Positions 40,439-45,262 of a stretch of 45,262 nucleotides of DNA are shown here, piece after piece; the first letter of the stretch is position 1; every line of letters starts with the position of its first letter. Under the pieces are notes generated by a model, which saw only the letters and a program-made list of their open reading frames with translations, was not told where the DNA came from and ran no database searches. The position numbers and the translations under genes are program-made. The stretch covers positions 1 through 45,262 of the forward strand of contig JADHXD010000019.1 in the NCBI GenBank assembly GCA_016783145.1, given 5' to 3'. This DNA is from Anaerolineae bacterium. GTDB lineage: Bacteria; Chloroflexota; Anaerolineae; JAFGEY01.

Positions 40439-41944
40439 ATGGCAGACCTGATCTTGGCCCACGATCTGGGCACCACAGGGAACAAGGCATCCCTGTTTGA
40501 CACAGGGGGACATCTGCTGGGCAGCGCGTTTGCCCCGTATGGGACCAACTATCTCCGACCGGGATGGGCCGAGCAAGATCCCGCGGACTGGTGGCGAGCG
40601 GTCGCAGCATCGACGCAGCGCCTGTTGGCTGAACCCGGTCGACAGGCAGGCGACATCGAGGTCGTCAGTTTCTCGGGGCAGATGATGGGCTGCCTGCCGG
40701 TCGACGCTGCGGGCAGGCCGCTGCGCACAGCCATCATCTGGGCCGACCAGCGCGCCGAGGCGGAGGCCCACCTCCTCAAAGAGCGAGTCGGCGCCGACCG
40801 CGTGTACGAGATCACGGGCCACCGAGCAAGCTCGAACTATACAGCCGCCAAGGTCCTGTGGCTGCGGAATCACCAGCCCGACCTGCATGCCCGGACGCAC
40901 AAGGTGCTCCAGGCCAAGGACTATGCGGCATTCAAGCTGACCGGCGCGTACGCCACCGACTACTCGGACGCCTCAGGCACCAATCTCTTTGACCTTAGAG
41001 AACGGTGCTGGTCCAGCGAGATCACGTCGGCGATCGATCTGGACCCCGACCTGCTGCCCCCGGCAGTGCCCTCAGCCACGGTCATCGGTAGCGTGACGGG
41101 GCAAGCGGCGCGGCAGACCGGCCTGGCCGCGGGGACGCCGGTCGTGATCGGGGGCGGCGATGGTGCCTGCGCCACGGCTGGCGCGGGGGTGGTCCGGTCA
41201 GCCGATGCCTACAACTACATCGGGTCCTCTTCGTGGATCTCGTTCGTCAGCCGCGAGCCCCTCTACGACCCCCAGCAGCGGACCTTTACCTTTGCTCACC
41301 TCGATCCCGAATACGTCTTTCCCACAGGAACGATGCAGTGCGCGGGCGGGTCCTATGATTGGTTGGAGCGGCTTTTGCGCGGTGACGGCAAAGAGCGGCT
41401 CTATCGGCAGATGGATGACCTGGCCTCGGGGGTCGAGCCCGGTGCCCAGGGCCTCTTCTTTCTGCCCTATCTCATCGGAGAGCGCAGCCCGCACTGGAAC
41501 CCCCGTGCGCGAGGAGCGTTCGTCGGCCTGACGATGGCCCACGGCAGGGCTGAAGTGACCCGGGCCGTGCTGGAGGGCGTCGCCTTTAACCTGCGCATCA
41601 TTCTCGACGCCTTCCGCGATCAGGATGCGCCTATCACCGCCCTGCACCTGATCGGTGGTGGGGCGCGCTCCGCGCTGTGGCGACAGATCCTGGCCGACGT
41701 GTACGACCTGCCCCTGCTTCGCCCCAGGCTGCTCGTCGAAGCGACCTCGCTCGGAGCGGCGATCGCTGGCGGCGTTGGTGTGGGTTTGTTCCCCGACTAC
41801 AGGGTCGCAGGGGACTTGGTGCAGATCGAACCAGGGGAGGAACCCGGGCCGCGCGTCGCCGCCCGATACCAGGAGCTGTACGAGGTCTTTGTAGAGACCT
41901 ACCGGTCCCTGGTAGGGATCTATGACCGCATCGCCGCCCTATAG
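40439..41944 (+). CDS. xylB: Xylulokinase-like FGGY carbohydrate kinase
   Basis: This 501-residue FGGY kinase has the N-terminal phosphate loop LAHDLGTTGNKASLFD, SFSGQMMGCLPVD, and TAIIWADQRAEAEA with the conserved W-D-R substrate residues. GGGDGACATAGAG carries the catalytic Asp, and LIGGGARSALWRQILADV matches the adenine-binding C-domain. The length is that of xylulokinases. Xylulose is the likeliest substrate, but ribulose, glycerol-like or other pentose kinases are close relatives. GACGAGGAGG precedes the ATG. The stop abuts that of the convergent MFS gene in a CTATAG palindrome. Confidence 0.85.
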   Translation: MADLILAHDLGTTGNKASLFDTGGHLLGSAFAPYGTNYLRPGWAEQDPADWWRAVAASTQRLLAEPGRQAGDIEVVSFSGQMMGCLPVDAAGRPLRTAIIWADQRAEAEAHLLKERVGADRVYEITGHRASSNYTAAKVLWLRNHQPDLHARTHKVLQAKDYAAFKLTGAYATDYSDASGTNLFDLRERCWSSEITSAIDLDPDLLPPAVPSATVIGSVTGQAARQTGLAAGTPVVIGGGDGACATAGAGVVRSADAYNYIGSSSWISFVSREPLYDPQQRTFTFAHLDPEYVFPTGTMQCAGGSYDWLERLLRGDGKERLYRQMDDLASGVEPGAQGLFFLPYLIGERSPHWNPRARGAFVGLTMAHGRAEVTRAVLEGVAFNLRIILDAFRDQDAPITALHLIGGGARSALWRQILADVYDLPLLRPRLLVEATSLGAAIAGGVGVGLFPDYRVAGDLVQIEPGEEPGPRVAARYQELYEVFVETYRSLVGIYDRIAAL

Positions 41945-43240
41945 GGCTCGCCGGCGCGAGAGGCGAGCCGCGGACAGCGCGCGACGGACGGCGACCCCCG
42001 CCACATAGAGCGCTCCGCCAAAGATCAACGCCGCGTTTGTGGCGAACATTGCCCGAAAGCTCGCCACCTCCGTGAGGATGCCCCCCATCGAGGAGCCGAG
42101 GATGGAGCCGAGCCCACCCGCGGAGCTGTACAAGCCGGAGACCGCTCCGCGCTGCGCCCTTGCACGGACCTCGGTCGCATAGGTCATCGCCGTCGCCGTG
42201 AACGCCGAATACGCGAACCCGCGCGTCAACTGGATGCCAATGATCCACGGCATGCCCGGCGCGAACACGTATCCCAGGAAGACGAGGGTCCATGCCAGGA
42301 AGCCCAGGCTGAGCATGGGCAGGCGGCCAATGCGGTCTGACAGCCAGCCGGCGAGGATCATCAGGGGGAATTCAGAGATAGAGGCCAGCGACCACAGCCT
42401 GCTCATCGTCGTCTGGCTGTATCCCAGTTCACCGACCATGTAGTTCGCCCAAACAGCATAGACTGCGCCGGTGACCAGAGACCACAGAAGTGCGGACACG
42501 AGAAGCGGTGTCAGCGGAAGCCGCCCGGTGTCGCTAGTTGCGGGGTCGGGACGAACACCACTCCGGGCTTCCCCTCTGACGGCGAGCTGCCGTACCGCCG
42601 CGGTCATGCCCTTGAGGGCGGAGATGAACCAAGCACGCAACAGACCCAGGCCACCGGGCGGCTGCGTTTCGCGCTGGCGCGCAGGGTGGACGGTGGGTTC
42701 TCTGACCTTGAGAGCCAGGGCAAAAGCGACGATCAGAAACGCAGCCGCCAGGCCAAAAGGCGCACGAATCGAGAGTCTATCGGCGATGCTTCACGAGAGA
42801 AAAGCCATCAGCCCGAAACCGAGCGAACCCAGCCCGCGAAAGGTGCCCATCCTGCGCCCACGAGCATCTGGGTGCTGCTCCAATAGGTCGCCCATCAAGG
42901 CCAGGCTGGCAGTACCGTAGGCTGCCTGAGCGATGGCGGCAAAGACGCGCAGCGGAAACAGATATCGATAGTTGGGCACGCCAGCCATCAAGCCGTAGGC
43001 CAGGGCCCACGCAGCCAGGCCTGACACCAGGAAAATCTTGCGCTGGCCAAGGTAGTCCGACGCACGTCCCCACACATAGCTGAACAGAATCGTGGTCAGC
43101 GAGGTCACCGTCCCCAGGACGCCGATCACCACGTAGCCAGCTCCAAGGGACTCTACATACAACGAGTTCACCGGACCCGTGATGCCCGAGGACATGAACA
43201 AGATGAATGCGATGGCGGTCATCCGCGTGATGTTGCTCAT
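41939..43240 (-). pseudogene. MFS transporter interrupted by one in-frame TGA
   Basis: Reading the minus strand in a single frame gives an about 433-residue major facilitator superfamily protein. Its N-half (MSNITRMTAIAFILF to GSLGFGLMAFLS) is followed by TGA at 42793-42791. The same frame then continues with SIADRLSIRAPFGLAAAF and the C-half (LLWSLVTGAVYAVWANYM, AGWLSDRIGRLPMLSLGF, ARAQRGAVSGLYSS) to TAG. Both halves have typical MFS helices and the loop-2/loop-8-like motifs GRASDYLGQRK and DRIGRLP. There is no frameshift, only one stop, most simply GGA (Gly) to TGA. It may be a recent pseudogene, a sequencing error, or an unusual recoding. It is probably a sugar or drug transporter paired with the kinase. 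Confidence 0.85.
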
Positions 43241-43362
43241 GGGGACGCATTCTATCACAGGTCAGACGGCAGGGCAAAAGCAGAATTGGCCAGGTGGCCG
43301 ACGCCGGAATGGTCCATCTGGCCGATGCAGTCGAGGGGCTTCTGTGCTATACTGAGGCCGGC

Positions 43363-43390
43363 TTGACAAATCCACGCTTCAGCCTATAAT
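43363..43390 (+). promoter_or_regulatory. promoter of the rsgA leader
   Basis: A perfect TTGACA (43363-43368), a 16-bp spacer and a perfect TATAAT (43385-43390). An extended -10-like TGCTATACT at 43345-43353 may be a second start. Confidence 0.82.
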
Positions 43391-43443
43391 GGCCTGTGTT
43401 CTGCCGGTATTCTTCCCTGGCCCAGAGAAAGGAGGCAAGCGGT

Positions 43444-43518
43444 ATGCTCCAAGTGAATAGAGTTCAAGTCACAACCGCCGGTCTTGCCTGCCGATCTCTG
43501 GACGGGAGCCACGCGTAA
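43444..43518 (+). CDS. Upstream ORF (24 codons) in the rsgA leader
   Basis: ATG 43444 has AAAGGAGG at 43428-43435 with an 8-base spacer, one of the strongest ribosome sites in the window. The peptide begins MLQVNRVQVTTAGLAC and ends SLDGSHA at TAA 43516-43518. It has no run of a single amino acid, unlike biosynthetic leader peptides. A ribosome at its stop codon would reach the edge of the 43531-43538 helix strand, so its translation could set which RNA structure forms. Confidence 0.65.
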   Translation: MLQVNRVQVTTAGLACRSLDGSHA

Positions 43519-43540
43519 CGTACCTTCACGCAGGACCTCC

Positions 43541-43627
43541 ATGTCTCCACCACACGAGTCGGCACAGAGATCGCGCAGCTCATGGCGTTCCGATGTCTGC
43601 GGGTCTGCTGCCGGACGAATCGTGTAG
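43541..43627 (+). CDS. Possible second short ORF (28 codons) in the rsgA leader
   Basis: ATG 43541 to TAG 43625-43627 encodes a Ser/Arg-rich peptide (MSPPHESAQRSRSSWRSD and on). Its start follows CAGGACCTCC, a weak ribosome site that is itself part of the long-range helix. It may be chance; if translated it would melt the antiterminator strand region. Confidence 0.25.
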   Translation: MSPPHESAQRSRSSWRSDVCGSAAGRIV

Positions 43628-43647
43628 GTCCTGTGCCAGCCATCGCG

Positions 43648-43684
43648 AGGCCATGAGCGAGAATGCTCGTGGCCTTTTTGGTTT
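43648..43684 (+). terminator. Attenuator terminator upstream of rsgA
   Basis: AGGCCATGAGC (43648-43658) pairs with GCTCGTGGCCT (43665-43675) over 11 bp with one G-U pair and a 6-nt loop. TTTTTGGTTT follows. It ends 40 bp before the rsgA start. Confidence 0.9.
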
Positions 43685-43723
43685 CCCGGCCCTTGATGGC
43701 CTACCACGTGGAGGAACGCAAAC

Positions 43724-44986
43724 GTGCCTAGTCGCACAGAAAAGCAGTGGCAGCACCACGAAACGAACAAGGCAATGCGCAAGGTCCGCAAGCAGATCAA
43801 GCGCAACCGCAAGGCAAAGCGAACACGGACCAAGGATTGGCGGAGCCTCTCCCCCCTGGGAGTCTCCGGGAACTTGGGCGACCTCGACGATGTGTTTGGC
43901 TATGACTGCGCCGAGAGCGAGCCCGTCATGCCACGGGGCGAACGGGAGCGGCGACAGGCTCTGGTCCAGTCAGCACTTGCGTCCTTGCGCGAGGAAAAGG
44001 ACGAGGCTCACACGTCTGAACCCCCCAGGCTAGCGGGGGTACAGGGCACCGTCACCCAGGTCAGCAGCGGCTTGTGCCGTGTGCAAGTGGACGACCAGGA
44101 ACTCGTATGCGGCATCCGTGGCTCGCTCAGTGCAGAGGACACCGGCTACACTAACGTGATCGCCGTTGGTGACGAGGTGATCGCGTCGGAGGACAGCGCT
44201 GGCAGAGGCATCGTGGAGACGGTCTTGCCTCGCCGAAGCGTCCTGGCTCGCCCCGATGTGTTTTACGGTCACCTGCAGCAGGTCATCGTCGCCAACGCCG
44301 ACCAGGTGCTGGTCGTGGCCTCCTGGCGCGATCCGCCGCTGTGGCCGGAGCTTCTGGATCGGTACCTGATCGCTGCCGAGCGGTGCGGCCTCGCGCCCAT
44401 CGTCTGCATCAACAAGACAGACCTGGCCGAGGACATTTCGGCGTGCCAGGAAGCCCTTCGGCCCTACTTGAACCTGGGACACCGGACGCTCTTTACCAGT
44501 GCCCTCACCGGAAACGGTGTGGACCGGTTGAGAGAGATGCTGCACGGCCAGACAACCGTACTCGCCGGTATGTCAGGGGTGGGCAAATCATCCCTGCTGA
44601 ACGCGGTCCAGCCGGGGCTTCAGCTCCGCACCGCCCAGGTAAGTGACTACAGCCACAGTGGACGCCACACGACCGCGCAGGTGAACCTGCTGAGGCTAGA
44701 GATCGGCGGCTATGTCGTGGACACTCCGGGCATTCGCGAGTTCGGGGTGGCCGGGCTCCGGCGGAGAGACCTGATCGACTTTTATCCAGAGCTTGCGGCG
44801 ATGGAGGGGCAGTGTCGCTTCAAGGACTGCTCACACACCCAGGTTCGTGGGTGTGCCGTACGGGCCGCAGTCGGCCAAGACGGGGTGTTCGAGACACGCT
44901 ATCGCAGCTATCAGCAAATCTACGAGTCACTACTCGAGAGCCAAGCGCAGGAGCGCGCACAAGCCCAGGAGCGCGCCTGGCGCTAG
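43724..44986 (+). CDS. rsgA: Ribosome small-subunit biogenesis GTPase RsgA with basic N-terminal extension
   Basis: This 420-residue GTPase acts in late 30S maturation. It has the circularly permuted order of the family: the OB domain (about 105-190), then INKTD (near 228), the P loop GMSGVGKSS (near 283), VVDTPGIREFG (near 325), and a zinc knuckle with Cys, Cys, His, Cys in CRFKDCSHTQVRGC. It is longer than usual (about 300-350) because of some 100 extra N-terminal residues that are highly basic at first (MRKVRKQIKRNRKAKRTR), probably RNA-binding, then acidic. The GTG at 43724 follows GGAGG at 43710-43714. It is controlled by the leader terminator upstream. Confidence 0.93.
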   Translation: MPSRTEKQWQHHETNKAMRKVRKQIKRNRKAKRTRTKDWRSLSPLGVSGNLGDLDDVFGYDCAESEPVMPRGERERRQALVQSALASLREEKDEAHTSEPPRLAGVQGTVTQVSSGLCRVQVDDQELVCGIRGSLSAEDTGYTNVIAVGDEVIASEDSAGRGIVETVLPRRSVLARPDVFYGHLQQVIVANADQVLVVASWRDPPLWPELLDRYLIAAERCGLAPIVCINKTDLAEDISACQEALRPYLNLGHRTLFTSALTGNGVDRLREMLHGQTTVLAGMSGVGKSSLLNAVQPGLQLRTAQVSDYSHSGRHTTAQVNLLRLEIGGYVVDTPGIREFGVAGLRRRDLIDFYPELAAMEGQCRFKDCSHTQVRGCAVRAAVGQDGVFETRYRSYQQIYESLLESQAQERAQAQERAWR

Positions 44987-45025
44987 GTGGTCATCCCGCC
45001 AGACCGAGCATGAGGAGAGACAACG

Positions 45026-45262
45026 TTGCCTGTAAACGCACCTTATCATCAAGCATTAGGAGACGGACTCGTCATCAAGTCGCTGGCCGATGCGCGCGAC
45101 ATAGAGCGGCTGGCTGCGTTCAACGGGCTGATCTTTGGGGACGGCGTGGCCGCGCTGACGCGCGAACTGATCCTCAACCATCCGCGCTCCCAGCCCGAAC
45201 ACTGGCTGTTCGTGGAGGACGATGGCAGCGGACAGATCGTTTCGACGCTGTGTCTGATCCCA
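45026..45262 (+). CDS. GNAT-family acetyltransferase, N-terminal part, cut by window end
   Basis: A frame from TTG 45026, with GAGGAGA at 45012-45018, is open for 79 codons to the window edge. It encodes ALGDGLVIKSLADARDIERL, then LTRELILNHP and WLFVEDDGSGQIVSTLCLIP. The beta-alpha-beta start and the VEDDGSGQIVSTL strand pair match the N-terminal half of GNAT N-acetyltransferases. The acetyl-CoA loop would lie beyond the window. TTG is the only start with a good ribosome site. The substrate is unknown. Confidence 0.7.
   Translation, partial: MPVNAPYHQALGDGLVIKSLADARDIERLAAFNGLIFGDGVAALTRELILNHPRSQPEHWLFVEDDGSGQIVSTLCLIP

Larger units (their letters stand above)
43397..43684 (+). promoter_or_regulatory. 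Attenuator leader of rsgA, with alternative RNA structures
   Basis: The 5' leader of about 285 bases has four linked elements. A translated upstream ORF lies at 43444-43518. A long-range perfect 8-bp helix joins CAGGACCT (43531-43538) and AGGTCCTG (43626-43633). A candidate antiterminator strand, GCTCATGGC (43578-43586), is perfectly complementary to GCCATGAGC (43650-43658), the 5' arm of the intrinsic terminator. The long-range helix and the antiterminator could not both form without a pseudoknot, so they are probably alternatives. A short helix AGGCAAG/CTTGCCT (43433-43439 with 43483-43489) also overlaps the uORF ribosome site. I know no described leader class with this layout. Confidence 0.7.

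Noticed and set aside
42791-42793. Selenocysteine codon in the MFS transporter
   Set aside because: No known MFS selenoproteins, no obvious SECIS-like hairpin was identified, and the site fits Gly (GGA) best.
43455-43495. tRNA-like T-loop (GTTCAAGTC)
   Set aside because: No acceptor, D-arm or anticodon arm can be built around it.
43444-43518. Amino-acid-specific leader peptide for rsgA
   Set aside because: The 24-residue peptide has no run or enrichment of one amino acid, so classical amino-acid attenuation is unlikely.

Overview
The window (about 45 kb, GC-rich) looks like a chromosomal piece of a Chloroflexota bacterium, probably near Anaerolineae/Caldilineae. This placement is an inference. 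It rests on a LysW-type lysine pathway, Thr/Pro-rich secreted linkers, a secreted protein ending in YLPVV, DUF2089/DUF4097-type small regulators and an archaeal-type short ValRS. No rRNA, tRNA, CRISPR array, insertion sequence or phage gene was found. Many genes sit behind near-consensus sigma-70 promoters (TTGACA, 16-17 bp, TATAAT-like).

Layout. 1-3931: lysY (5' cut), lysZ, lysJ, lysK, the carrier-protein (LysW) branch of alpha-aminoadipate lysine synthesis. 4056-6872: promoter, valine T-box leader with terminator, and valS. 6933-12353: monocistrons and small groups (glycosyltransferase, aldehyde:ferredoxin oxidoreductase homologue, DinB-like protein, SGNH hydrolase, sugar-isomerase-like TIM barrel). 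12436-15288: three overlapping genes (GT2 glycosyltransferase, sugar epimerase/dehydratase, DegT-type aminotransferase), probably for a cell-surface amino-sugar glycan. 15299-19480 (minus): zinc alcohol dehydrogenase, a Thr/Pro-linked membrane-anchored protein and an SppA-type protease. 19695-21607: DUF2089, SHOCT-like and DUF4097 proteins sharing one helical-hairpin motif. 21618-24777: tandem hairpin repeats, a leucine leader-peptide attenuator and leuS. 24954-28597: frameshifted glpM, a large unknown protein and a formyl-THF cyclo-ligase. 28659-33388: divergent dehydrogenase and D-amino-acid enzyme/SDR/FAD-oxidoreductase genes. 33546-39002 (minus): an 1818-residue secreted protein with eight repeats. 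39481-43240: DUF554 protein, xylulokinase-like kinase, and an MFS transporter broken by an in-frame TGA. 43363-44986: a complex attenuator leader and rsgA. 45026-end: start of a GNAT acetyltransferase.

The most interesting material is regulatory. Within 40 kb three translation-related genes carry three different transcription-attenuation leaders. valS has a tRNA-sensing T-box. leuS has a ribosome-mediated attenuator whose 32-codon leader peptide has runs of Leu codons, with a candidate antiterminator placed exactly where ribosome stalling would expose it. rsgA has an upstream ORF with a strong ribosome-binding site, a long-range helix, and a perfect 9-bp antiterminator competing with an intrinsic terminator. 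The last two appear not to match any leader class I know.
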